A stretch of DNA of 64,000 bases, taken from NCBI GenBank assembly GCA_963971305.1, contig OZ020311.1, positions 5,022,001-5,086,000 on the forward strand, read 5' to 3'. The translations under genes were made by a program, and so were the position numbers. Origin of the DNA: Arcuatula senhousia (Eukaryota; Mollusca; Bivalvia; Mytilida; Mytilidae). The notes below the pieces were generated by a model, which did no database searches, was not told the origin of the DNA, and was given only the letters and a program-made list of their open reading frames with translations. Positions 30,701 through 41,479 of the stretch are shown one piece after another; position 1 is the first letter of the stretch; the number at the start of each line of letters is the position of its first letter.

Positions 30701-33700
30701 ACCATCCCTTCGTTCTCTAACATTATCTGTCTGATCCGCCACAATACCGTCCCTCTGTTCTCTAACATTATCTGTCTGATCCGCCACAGTACCATCCCTC
30801 CGTTCTCTTACATTATCTGTCTGATCCGCCACAATACCGTCCCTCTGTTCTCTAACATTATCTGCCTGATCCGCCACAATACCGTCCCTCCGTTCTCTAA
30901 CATTATCTGTCTGATCCGCCACAGTACCATCCCTTTGTTCTCTAACATTATCTGTCTGATCCGCCACAATACCGTCCCTCCGTTCTCTAACATTATCTGT
31001 CTGATCCGCCACAGTACCATCCCTTCGTTCTCTAACATTATCTGTCTGATCCGCCACAGTACCCTCCCTCCATTCTCTAACATTATCTGTCTGATCCGCT
31101 GCAGTAGCCTTCGCTTTCTAAAATCAGCTGTCCGGACCTAGTTTCATAAAACATCTCAAATTTGAGATTTCCTAAAATCTGTCCTCAACTCAGACCAAAT
31201 ATTGACCAATGAAATTGTGAAATCTCAGTCATGTCAGTTGAGGAAGAATTTGGGGAAATCTCAAATTTAAGATGTTTTATGAAACAGGAGTCTGAACTGC
31301 TGCAGTACCCTCCGTTCTCTTACATTGTCTGTCTGATTCGCTTCAGTAACTTAATTCGTTCTCCACAATCATATCTCTGATCCGCCATAGTAGCACGCGC
31401 TCTCTAAAATCAGCTGTCTGAACCGATTAAACACTCTCCGTTTCTTACATTATCTTTCTGATTCGCTTTCTTTCGTTCTCTAAAATAGGCTGTCTTATCC
31501 ATCGCAGTTAACACCGTATATCTACGTTGCGAGATCTTTATTTCAAAAAAGATTATAAAACTAAAAAACATTTTAATTTTATCTGGAATTCAGGTAATAC
31601 ATGTATGAACTTATAAGCAGTTTCATTCCGATAAAAATACCAAATTAATACTTTTGTTTAATTCAAAAAACTTACTCGATTCGCTATTGAAGAGTTGCAC
31701 AGCGCTTTTCGCCATCCACCTTTTTTTGACATTACTACTTTATGTTTTTGTCGCGGTTCTTATGAGTCGTGAATAAACAAAACGCGTTAGAGACGATGTT
31801 TGAGATAAATCTCTGAATCCTAACTTTTTTGAAATTTTGTTTTCTAATATCAATTTATATTTTTGTTGTTACAGTGGGACCCTTCTCACGTACATAGTCC
31901 TTAAACAGCTAAAGAAAGGCAAAGGGAGGTTAAACTGGGCCATGTTTTATTTTCACAGATATTGGAGGTAAGTATTTCAACTCCCCTTAAAACAGCAGAC
32001 CACTTCTAAATAGGTCAGTCAAAAATGGCCACTAAAACAGTTTTTCCTCCGGTATCACTGAGCTGCAATCAAAATATAGAGGCTAATAAGGCTTATGGAC
32101 ACTAAATTAGTATTCTGCGCTGAAAAGAATAATTGAAGCCAAATACCTGGTTGAATCCACCATTTCATCTGCAAGGGGTGTATCATGCGAGAATTATGGT
32201 TGGTTTTATAGTGCATGGTTTGTAACTACAATATTCTGTTTTTCTTTGACATATTGGTATAGTATTGAATAATCATAACAATAAGAAACACTGCACTAAA
32301 GACATTTTAAGTTGGGTGTATTTCTAGTGTTTTTTCAGAAATCATTTTAAATAGTCGATCATAAATCGGTCTTGGTCTATGTTCTTTTGTTCTTGAATCT
32401 TACATGTTTGTGTTTTTTAAATTAGACTGACACCAGCCCTTATGCTGATCTTGATGATACAAGTCACTCTGATGAAGTATCTTGGCAGTGGCCCCATGTG
32501 GTACCAAGACGGGTTTGAACACGATTATTGTAAAGGCACGTGGTATTGGAATCTATTCTACGTCAATAATTTTCTTAAAGCTGGCAAAGAGGTAGCTATA
32601 TATAGTATGATCATAAAGTTATATTTTGTTTCCAACTTCCTTACTACGTCACCAAAATACCCTCTAAAATTGTAAAGTTGAGAATTATTTATATATGTTA
32701 AAATAAATGCGTATCATTAGAATTTCATGCACTGACAATCCTTAAATTTTCAATAACACATATTTACTGACTTTATAGATATTATTAATCTACAATTATT
32801 GAAAAATGATTAAATATGCAAAACCTGAAGTAATGTATTGAAAAAAAAACAAGAGGCTCACAGAATCGCTCACCTGACTTAAATGCCTTTTTAAAATTAT
32901 CATAACTTTTATATTAGGGTTCATCTGACAGCGTCAAATGCATTAAAGTGTAGAGTTAAATTAGCTGAACATTTTGGAAATAAAAAGCTGTTTTATTATT
33001 TTCTACATTTTGCCAGTGATAAGCTATAAACATTTATTTTGACATTTAAGGAACCATAAATCCTATTAGGGGTCGTTTAAAAATTCCATAATATTGAGTT
33101 TTAGTAGGGCTTGACTAAATAAGCAATATTGCAATTAGCAGCTTTTTCTAGTTCACAGGGACTTGCTCCCCTCTTTCAATATTTTGTTAGATTCAATGAG
33201 CGGTACGAAAAAAATACACAAGGGATACTAATTTCATCACTTCACTTTTCTTCAACCCGGTTTTCTTTTAATAAATCATTGATCTCATACCTGTTCCTGT
33301 ATAATTCGTTTCACGGATAATTTTACTTTCCAAAACACCCAAATATGTCTTCATTCATTGCATTTCGGCCGAAAAATCGGTCTTTGCTCGGGCAATTTTG
33401 TAGAATTTGGCAATCGCTTGCACATGAAAAGCATGTCGTCAAGGAAAAGTTTCGAAACTCGAAAGAAATCCGAATGAGTTTTAATGACGTTTTTACTTTC
33501 GTTTTACGTTACATTTATTGGTAAAGTCCCGAGAATGTCAACAAATTTGCTTTCTTTTTTATGTCCTTCGGGCCAAGTGAGCTTAAAAGGAAATACTGAA
33601 TTGTAAAATAGTAACAGAAACAAACATTAAGCGTATGGTTTTCACTTTGAGAGGATTACATTTGAGGCAAGCGGCCTAAGTAGAGTCTATTCTTATCGAA

Positions 33701-36700
33701 CCCTACCACTGGTCTTACACGTGCAATAATCGTTTTCATTTGTCAGGTTTGCAACTACCTGACTTTATTAACTTGTTTCATTTTAAGATTCATCAAAACA
33801 GAACACAATAGTTTGTTTCCTTGAAAATTTATCCTAAAATCGCAATAGACGAGGGAGGTTTGGTTTTCTCCGGTATATTTGCCTTGTTCTGTCTTTTCGT
33901 TTGGACAAAAAAGAATAATCCTCAAGTTTTTTTTTATTTTAGCTTGTTTGTTGTTACGGCTTTAAAACAACCAGTAATCTCTTTTGCTTCACGTCTTTCT
34001 TGGATTTGCGCCTCGAATTTGATCCAGGTGGTCATCTCAGTACAAATATTTACGATAAAAGAGACGATTTTAATTTTCAAATTATTAATTGTCCTAATCC
34101 CCTGCATACGGTGTTTATATTTTACAACTTATTCGATATGCCAGAGCTTGCACACATTTCACAGATTTTTTTATCAGACACCGATTTCTTCGTGACCGAC
34201 TTTTGGAGCAGGGCTATAAGAAATACGTTTCATACGATCCCTAAAAAAATCTTTCTTTGTTATCAGCCACTAGTAAAAAAGTTCAAAATTGAGTTTAAAG
34301 ATATGGTGGTTAATTGTGTTAATTAGTGTTTGACTGGTCTGCTGTACTGAGATGATCACCTCAATATCTCTATTGTGTCTCACAACTATGTTGTGTTCTA
34401 TGGTCATTACCGGATCCTAAGATCGCAATGGAAGAGGGAGGTTTGGCGCCATAAATCCTAGTTTAACCCACCATTTGGTTTGATTTGCCTGTACTAAGCC
34501 AGGACCATTGCGATCCACCAATTCTCCGGTATGACTGATTCGTGTTTGTCATTTTCTTTGGACTATGAGATTGATCATTCAAGTTCGGTAGTTTTGTTAT
34601 TACCTTGCACATGGTTGATATCCTCGTTGCTGGATTTGGCTTCCCTGTAGCCTGTACATTGATTTAAGAGCGTTTTGGGGTTTGATTACTTTAAATACTT
34701 TAGGTTTTCGACCGTCTATTGTTGATTCAAATGCTGCTGATAAGAAGCTAACATGGCTATTCCTAGAGAAATATGCATATACAGCATAACTATTAAATCA
34801 AGCGTTTTATATAATGTTTTGATAAAGAACAATCGTGGATTATCAACGAACGGCTCATTTTTTGTTCATAGAAAAGCTAAGATATAGGCTTTTACAAATA
34901 TTATGCTTCAAAAGTGCATTTAGAACACACACAACATTACACACAACAGACGTTTGATTCTATTAACATTGTAAGTGAAACGATTACATTCATTTTCTTG
35001 TAAAGCCAATTTAATCATCATATACACAATGATAATTTGATTTAAATTTAATGTCCTTTCCAGTGTTTTGCTCATTCTTGGTATCTGGCAAATGATATGC
35101 AGTTCTACGTCACCAGCCCTCCAATACTCTGGGCCCTTTATAAGTAAGATTTATCTTAAAAAACATACAATCATTGTAATAGAAGGTTATGTAAAAGAAA
35201 TAGTTCAATTTTGTTGATTTCTTAATGATAAGTATTTTGAGGTTTAAATAAATCGCTTTGTTTTTCAAAAAATTAGTCGCCTAAAGAGCGGTTCACAACC
35301 GAAATATTATCCGTGGTTAAAACACAGTTGTGATGTCATGCTATATTTAATGCTGTACTTTATATTACTGATAAGTACTGTTTCTTGTTCTTTGTAACTA
35401 CAATTTGGCTACCAAACCGCTTGATTGAAAAGTGTTTAATTTAGGTATTTAATCTTTCTGATTGTACCTCGGAATCCGTAAATAATATCAAGCAAAAATG
35501 TTTTCCCTACCTGGATTCAAACCCGAAACCTGTCTGTCTACGGGCGGTAACACTAACCATGAGGCTACGGGGACTTCGATATAATATTGTACAATATTTT
35601 ACCAATGGACTGTTTACGGCCTATATCCTTTACTTATTGTGCCGTGCGAATGTTCATCAATCTCAATTCCTAACGGAGCATCGACACATCAACATATCCA
35701 TCACTTACAAACAACATTTCCCGCTGAGTCGACAGAAACAATTGATAAGTGTAATATATTGCTCAAGTATACAACACGATAGTGCCGGCGACTGGTTTCG
35801 AATCAACGTCCCTTTGGTCACCAGTCCCAGTCTAGCTTTCACTGCTCCTTTAACGAAAGAATGCATGGTTATATCTGTCGGTATAAAACCAAAGGTTTCA
35901 CAGGTCATGAATTCAATCAAAGAAACAAAGAATTTTTCAACTATAGCAAAACACAAAATAAACCATTAACTGAGGGCAAGGAAAAGGGACATGATTTCGA
36001 CATAGTAGATAAAAAAATATGGATGCAATTTTAAGTTTCTTTCCTTATCGCTTCGTATTGTACATACAAAGATATACTTTGGATTTTGAATTTTATTTAC
36101 TTTTCCTTCTAGATTCCATGGATATGAATCATTTGCTGTTTTTTTTTATTATTATTATTATTTTCCATTAGATCAAAGATTGCTGGAACAATAACAGTAG
36201 GACTAGTATGGATTGCCCACGTGGCTGTAACCAGCTGGGTTTCGGTGCATTTTGAACTTGGATCCAGTAATCTCGGGTATATTGCTTAAACTACATTGTA
36301 TAATGATTTAATTTTTCATATTTCAAACATTCGCTAGTTTGAAAAAAACAACTTCCGAACTTTGAGGATCAAGATCCGATGTCCGAAAGAGAAAACAAAA
36401 CAAAGCAGATGTACCGTAGAAATTGAAGCTCGCAATGATTTGGTAAGGCATTTCCGAAGAAACGTTGAGCGAAACCAGGCCTCATGGCACCAAACACCCT
36501 CCTTAAACAGTGATCTCAGGGCCCTGCAGCAACACGGTCTTGAGATACAACAGGAATAAAGAAGTGGTCGTTTAAGTGCCATAAGCAACTTAACACAACT
36601 CAAAACATTCACGAACCATTCGTCTTACAACATTTTAAAATTTTCTACCAAAAATGTTTGATATAAAAGAAAAAGTTTTTTGGGCACCGAATGAGACGTT

Positions 36701-38998
36701 TTTCATATAACATTAGTGTATATGCGCATCAGTTTGCACATTGAACCGAGCTTATAAAACTATAATTGTTTGGTGTTCTTTATAACATTATCAGAGATAA
36801 CTAAAAATATATTTCATTTTCAGACGTAGCCAAAAATTTTACTTTGACAATTATTATCAGATGCCATACTGCAGAATAGGTCCCTACCTCATAGGGATGT
36901 ACACGGGATATATTTTATTTAAAACAAATTGTAAAGTGAACATAAATAAGGTTTGTACACTTTATATAATGATAGAACCACATTAAATTATGCATTAAAT
37001 TCATCAGTATAAAAAAGTCCAAAGTTTACACGTACAATATTCATTCAATATGAAAAGACGAATGCAACACGCTAATGTTTCTACGATGTATATATTCTAG
37101 ACTACAACTTGACTTTGGAAACACCTATCTTAACGCAATAAACATTATAAAGCTTCAAAAATGTAGTACATGTAAATATTGGAACTAATTCCAAAGCTAA
37201 CGTTTGGAACTTATTTCATTATACAGAAAAAAAAGTTCATTTGAAGTAGCAATGGCCTTGAAACAACGTTTTGTTTAATCAATGCTCAAACTTTTTTATT
37301 TCGTCAAATGAATGAAGGAGAAGGGCAGAGAAATGGATCCACATGAGTTAGAAGCGGAAACTGAGAGGCAATGAGCAAGAAAGAAGGGAATAGTGTAAAA
37401 GCCGGAGACACAGGGAGACAGGCCAAATTCGACCTAAACAGAAACATCACCTCAATTTATCATGAATAAAACCACAAAATATTAAATCATGCCTGTCATG
37501 CCTGTAGTGTAGTGACAACTTAAAATTTGTATTGATACACCATGGATGCCCCATTTGTACCTCTGCTTCATTTATTTCAGTATCTTAATTTGTTTGTTTG
37601 GTTCATAATGGCTGTCTCGGCTTGTACTGTTCTCTATGGTGTTTACGATGATCTGAACGGTGACTACATGACAGTCACTGTTGCTGCTGTTTACAATGCC
37701 GTCCATAAATCTGTTTGGGGGCTGGTTGTTTGTTGGGTCATATTTGCATGCGCAACAGGGAATGGTGGTAAGACATACATATTCAGTGTATATCGTATAT
37801 TGTAGTCTGTGTCAATAAAAACATGAAAAACTCGATTTGAATATAATTATTTCACTAAATTTTCATTTTAGAACAAATCAAAATAAGTTTAATCAAATGA
37901 ACGACTTAACCTCATTCTGATTTATGATCCGTTTTCTAAAGCTCGGCATCCTATATTGAAGGTAGTACAACGAAATAAAATATATTAAAGATTTTAAAGA
38001 CAAATGTTATCACGTCGAGCTGTTGCTTTGACTGAAAGTGCATTAATATTAATGATTTTGACAATACGTCAATGCATTATACTGGAAATCACTTTCTCTA
38101 TTTGAGAGATTTACTAATTTTGCCTGGTATCTAACTTATTATTTTATGTCACTAAGTCATAAGCCTGGAAATAATTTGAAGTTTGGAAGTTTGGAATCAT
38201 CAAATACTCGACTTATCGTTGCTTGTGAGTTAATTAACAACAAACAAACGAAAAAGCTAAAAATAAAGATTACAACGCCTAATGCGTTATTCAAAACTCA
38301 TCCAAGAAACTCTCTAATAACTAAAAATTGTGCCTACCTTATTTTTCCCTATTTAAGATGCTGTTAATTTTTGTTTCTTCAAAAGTTCCTATTAAATAAC
38401 ACAAATTAACAAACTATGTATATCTTATTTTGCTGTTGATAATAATCGTTTCAGGTTTTGTCAACACATTGCTATCATGGAAAGCACTTGTTCCATTGAG
38501 TAGATTGACGTATTGTGCTTACCTTGTTCACCCTATGATAATGTACTACTTTTACTACTCTCGTAAACGTCTACAGTATTGGGACGACCACCAAGCTGTA
38601 AGTAACAGAAAATAAACATTACTAAAAATGGGTTTAAAGAACATCCACGTGAAGTAGAGCAATACCATGATTTGACTGAATCAAATAAAGTTGTTAACAG
38701 ACTCTCGTATGAAACTAGCATTCTGAGACAAATTTTGAATAATTTGAAATTTAATGACTTACTGGAAGAACTTTTTATTTATACATATAGAAAATTTTAA
38801 AAATTAACCTTTATGAAGACTTAAACATGATAATCATTTTTTTTTTATTTGTGTAAAAACTTATAAAAATCACCTTTTCTTTTTCAGATCTATGACTATT
38901 TTGGTCATTTAGTAGCATCATATGCAGTAGCCTTTGTAGCCTCTCTTGGCTTCGAGTCTCCAATGATGGCGTTGGAAAAAGTAGTTTTTAAAAGATAA
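18721..38998 (+). CDS. nrf-6-like: Nose resistant to fluoxetine 6-like acyltransferase-3 membrane protein, 15 exons
   Basis: Exons: 18721-19207, 19581-19735, 20571-20661, 21136-21229, 21791-22095, 22977-23144, 23817-23913, 31875-31967, 32426-32591, 35064-35143, 36172-36276, 36824-36950, 37581-37767, 38455-38597, 38888-38998. All junctions are GT-AG, phases agree, and the sum is 802 codons plus stop with no interruption. Residues 1-19 form a signal peptide. Residues about 145-275 are the Cys-rich NRF domain (SPSCW, GQYC, CVPSSC, EFFC). A membrane span lies at 277-294, followed by a hydrophilic variable loop to about 377. The multi-span acyltransferase-3 domain runs from about 395 to the end, with VNGIRLISMTWVILGH, SVDTFFALSG and LVPLSRLTYCAYLVHP. 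Members act in lipid or sterol handling and drug uptake in nematodes; substrate here is unknown. Intron 7 holds a 7.5-kb minisatellite. Confidence 0.93.
20069..20363. mobile_element. MITE-like element in intron 2
   Basis: About 28-bp terminal inverted repeats: ACGTATGATACACGATTATCC... at 20,069 and its inverse ending ...GTGTAACATACGT at 20,363, with four mismatches. TATCCTCGAAA is repeated internally. Total 295 bp, AT-rich, non-coding. No clear target duplication. Confidence 0.6.
21523..21738. mobile_element. MITE-like palindromic element in intron 4
   Basis: Terminal inverted repeats TACCGTATAGCGGG (21,523) and CCCGCGATACGGTA (ending 21,738), with an inner palindrome GTTCTAATTTTCGC / GCGAAAATTAGAAC. 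216 bp. It ends about 50 bp before the exon 5 acceptor. Its CG-rich arms contrast with the AT-rich intron. Confidence 0.65.
22250..22755 (-). mobile_element. Penelope-like reverse transcriptase relic in intron 5
   Basis: The minus-strand frame 22,546-22,749 reads YSRACGTYIDFLSRATRL, LLTQGYV, LKKFYGRHHALIDKY and ISQMSADVG, the same thumb region as the relic at 275-490. The flank down to 22,250 also matches 590-780 of that copy. Only the 3' part of the element is present. Confidence 0.6.
25811..26233. mobile_element. Non-autonomous DNA transposon inserted in the minisatellite
   Basis: 423 bp of unrelated sequence bounded by 11-bp inverted repeats CATACATGTGA and TCACATGTATG. CGTTCT occurs directly outside both ends, a 6-bp target duplication of minisatellite sequence. 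Several GCGGGAGATT motifs lie inside. No protein coded. Confidence 0.6.
31141..31285. mobile_element. Foldback MITE near the array edge
   Basis: Perfect-length 30-bp inverted ends starting GTTTCATAAAACATCTCAAA and ending in its complement GATGTTTTATGAAAC, with one mismatch. An inner complementary pair CCTCAACT/AGTTGAGG is present. 145 bp in total, inserted in the degenerate edge of the 45-bp array. Confidence 0.65.
32850..33590. repeat. Bivalve-type interspersed repeat in intron 9
   Basis: Begins CAAGAGGCTCACAGAATCGC and ends CCTTCGGGCCAAGTGAGCTT, partly inverse ends of a repeat type I associate with bivalve genomes (from recollection). It includes two units of the ~150-bp GGGTCATCTGACA-type repeat seen at 16,950-17,520. 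Non-coding. Confidence 0.4.
33960..34330 (+). mobile_element. Penelope-like reverse transcriptase relic in intron 9
   Basis: One frame reads DLRLEFDPGGHLSTNIYDKR followed by DDFNFQIINCPN, then a decayed thumb with KKFKIEFKDMVVNCVN and a stop at about 34,324. It is a different subfamily from the relics at 275 and 22,546 but has the same domain order. 5' and catalytic parts are absent. Confidence 0.55.
34480..34720 (+). repeat. Interspersed repeat fragment (retroelement 3' flank type)
   Basis: TGCCTGTACTAAGCCAGGAC, TTCTCCGGTATGACTGATTC and TGCACATGGTTGATATCCTC blocks recur near 59,755, 60,600 and 40,895. It follows a reverse-transcriptase relic here, so it may be the 3' flank of that family. 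Confidence 0.45.
35508..35579 (-). mobile_element. tRNA-derived SINE head
   Basis: On the minus strand the segment reads like a tRNA: a box A-like TAGCCTCATGGTTAGTG and a box B-like GGGTTTGAATCC about 45 bases apart, with short stems but no clean acceptor stem. It sits inside intron 10, so a SINE head is more likely than a working tRNA gene. Confidence 0.45.
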
Positions 38999-39066
38999 TA
39001 CAAAAGATCTAATTGAACATTCTATTGATGTATAATTTCAAATTGACATAATGAATATAAACTCTC

Positions 39067-39072
39067 AATAAA
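39067..39072 (+). terminator. Polyadenylation signal of the NRF-6-like gene
   Basis: AATAAA 69 bp after the stop codon at 38,996-38,998, the first such hexamer downstream of the stop. Confidence 0.6.
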
Positions 39073-40129
39073 AACACTTAAAGTTAGACTGGCTTTTAAT
39101 GTGTAAAAAAAAATCGGATTGGTTTTCGTTACTACTCAATCTAACTTCAAATTTCCTTGAACCTGTTCTATAAATGTCTAATAAAATTGAAGATATATTA
39201 TATATATATGTAGAGAAATATACGTAATAAAAATCACGCCATAAATATTGAAATACAACAAAGCATATTAGCGAAGCTTTTAATTTATTGCTGTAGATTT
39301 GGGTTTTCATCGTTATTTTTTAAGTAAGTTATTCTGCTTTTTTCAGTTAAAAGCCAACAACATACCGTTCTTATTTCATAACAAAATAAACGTGTTATTT
39401 TCAACGTAATTGAATTGCTTTTAACGCTACTCAAGTATCTCTGTCTGGCGCGCATTTCGTTACTTAATGATAAATGGCAAAACAGTCCAAAATGTATGTA
39501 TATATGTCTCAAATTAAAAGTAAAGATGAGATATATTAACTAAGATTTCGCGTGTTCTTTTTTCGGGTCTCATTGTTTGCTGTGCACGAAGCAAAAGTTC
39601 AATCACCACAAAAACACTTTACGATAAAATATTACATTTTTCATCATTTTATTTCTAATAGCATTTTTAAACCCAAAAAAATGGTTCCATTCCTCATTGG
39701 TACGATAATTGTAGACCATTGCTTAGCAATTCGCTTCATTCTTCCTTGTTATGAAATGGCGATCGTAGATTTCCTTTATCCTTCAACGACATGTTTCGTT
39801 GTGCTAATGAAGTTCCGTCACCAAATAATCCATGATTTTGTGATTATTTACATCTAGTTAGTTCATAAAGACTTTAGATAAATGAAGCTACATAGTCTAC
39901 GAGGTCCACTTCATAATTAAATCGATACACATGTTAGGCTCTATACAAAGCTCTACGACAAACATGGTGACTTAACATTCCGATCATCAACTTGCCCTTT
40001 TGAGTAGCAACATTCTGCCCGCTTCCCCTAATGGTCTTAACGTGTAACAACTGAAGCATACATGTATGTTGTAGGAATGCGTACAGGTTTTAATTTTTTC
40101 TTGATAAATCATCACAGTTGTAGTCGTCA
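39073..40129. other. No gene recognised
   Basis: AT-rich intergenic sequence. The open frames here are short and lack recognisable patterns. I see no RNA gene. Confidence 0.4.
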
Positions 40130-40230
40130 ATTAAAAGATTTTACGGAAGGTATCATTTGCTCGTATACAACTTCATGCTTTTTATCTCTCAGATGAGTAT
40201 AGATGTTGGTTTTACATCGAAGTGATGTAT
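40130..40230 (+). mobile_element. Penelope-like reverse transcriptase scrap
   Basis: A short translated stretch RFYGRYHLLVYNFMLFISQM followed by SIDVGF matches the FYGRHHALIDKYTISISQMS pattern of the copy at 22,546-22,749. It is flanked by interspersed-repeat sequence (40,400-40,960). Confidence 0.45.
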
Positions 40231-40859
40231 TTTACATCAATCGATAAATGCTTCTTAGCTAGCTGTCAGTAACTACGAGTGTTCTCAAGGGAGCTCCTTT
40301 ACGTTTCGTTGTTCTCGTACAGTACTCTTGTCTCAGGTTCTCTCTTGGTGAATTGAACTTTTATCGATTTGATTTTTAAAGTGTGTTATTTTTTTGTGCT
40401 TTGTACAAGATAAACAATAGGGGGAAGGTTGGGCAAAAAAAAAACTAGTCTAACCCCGCCACATTTTATATGTGCCTGTCCTAAGGCAGGAATCCTTGTC
40501 AAAGCTTTTGTTTGTCCTTGTCTACTATCTGTTTTTGTTTTTTGTTATGTACAGAAATGGGTTTTTCTTTGATATTCTTGGGATTTGTTAAAATCTTATG
40601 TATTGTATTTTTAGTCTTGGGCCAATGCAAGACGGCTAGCAGTGATTGAAGACTGCTGGCTGTTTTCCATTGTGATTTTTTAAAATTGCCGTTTCTTTAA
40701 TGTTGGTTGTGTCGCGTATACTTATTCCACATCTCTTTATCGTCTATTGTCCTCCTTTTCCGGACTCCCCTTATGGTGTTTACGTTTAACAGCTTACTTA
40801 ACAACTTATTAAATTTCAAATATTGCTTTTTTAATGAAGTTCCCGATTGTTGAATTCTT

Positions 40860-41475
40860 AATTGTTTAAAATACAGGTTTCTTTCCGTGTACTGCACATG
40901 GTTGATATCCTTGGTGCTGGATTTTGCTTCTCTGTTCGAACCTTTTTTGCTTTGAGTACTTTTCATTCAATACTTTTGGTTTTTGACCTTCCAATGTTTG
41001 AATGAGAGGTAAATCTTTGAAATATCGATCCAAAGTAACCATTAATACCCGTTTCGGTATTGTATTTTGAAATCACTTGGTATATAACTGCTGCTAGTGG
41101 TCTGAAGGTTCTTGGTTCACAATCCTGGTTGTCAGACTTGTCTGACACGAAGTTACCATTAAATTTCAAATATTTTTTTGTTATTGAAATACCCGATTGT
41201 TAAATGCTTTATTGTTTAAAATACCAGGTTTCTTTCCTTGTTCTGCACAGGGTCGAATTTCTCGAAGCTGGATTTGGCTTTCAGTTTTGAGTACTTTTCA
41301 TTCAATACTTTTGGTTTTTGACCTTCCAATGTTTATCTCTTTGAAATACAAACTTTATACCCGTTTTGGTATAGTATTTTGAAATCACTTTGTCCAGAGC
41401 CGCTGCTGGTGGACCAGAAGTCCCCGAGGGTAATCACAAGCCTGGATGTAAAACTTGTCTGAGACTAATTGACCT
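40860..41475 (+). repeat. Interspersed repeat next to the satellite
   Basis: Contains two related stretches (40,960-41,160 and 41,165-41,475). Each has TTTTTGACCTTCCAATGTTT, CCCGTTT(C/T)GGTAT, TTGAAATCACTT and a TTGTCTGA end, and the later one is the reverse complement of 17,575-17,990. The satellite begins directly at its right edge. Confidence 0.6.
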
Positions 41476-41479
41476 TTGA

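Larger units (their letters stand above)
23935..31510. repeat. 45-bp minisatellite array filling intron 7
   Basis: The unit is 45 bp: TAACATTATCTGTCTGATCC then GCCACAGTACCATCCCTCCG and TTCTC. Roughly 150 units fall in two blocks (23,935-25,810 and 26,234-31,115), with degenerate units to 31,510. Because 45 is a multiple of three and the unit lacks stops in several frames, long open frames appear on both strands (minus: VADQTDNVRERRDGT repeated; plus: LIRHSTIPPFSNIIC). They lie inside an intron, have no independent gene signals, and unit variants change amino acids freely, so I do not call them genes. The first unit starts about 20 bp after the exon 7 donor. Confidence 0.93.

Noticed and set aside
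23928..31141. Repeat proteins VADQTDNVRERRDGT (minus) and LIRHSTIPPFSNIIC (plus)
   Set aside because: The array lies within intron 7 of a well-supported gene; frames are open because the unit is 45 bp and unit variants alter residues without sign of constraint.
35508..35579. Functional tRNA gene
   Set aside because: Box-like motifs are present but no clean acceptor stem or cloverleaf could be drawn.
35559..35969. 136-aa plus frame in intron 10
   Set aside because: It begins in the SINE head and shows no domain or codon signal.
36334..36612. 92-aa minus frame in intron 11
   Set aside because: Cys- and Leu-rich translation without a family pattern; inside an intron of the plus-strand gene.
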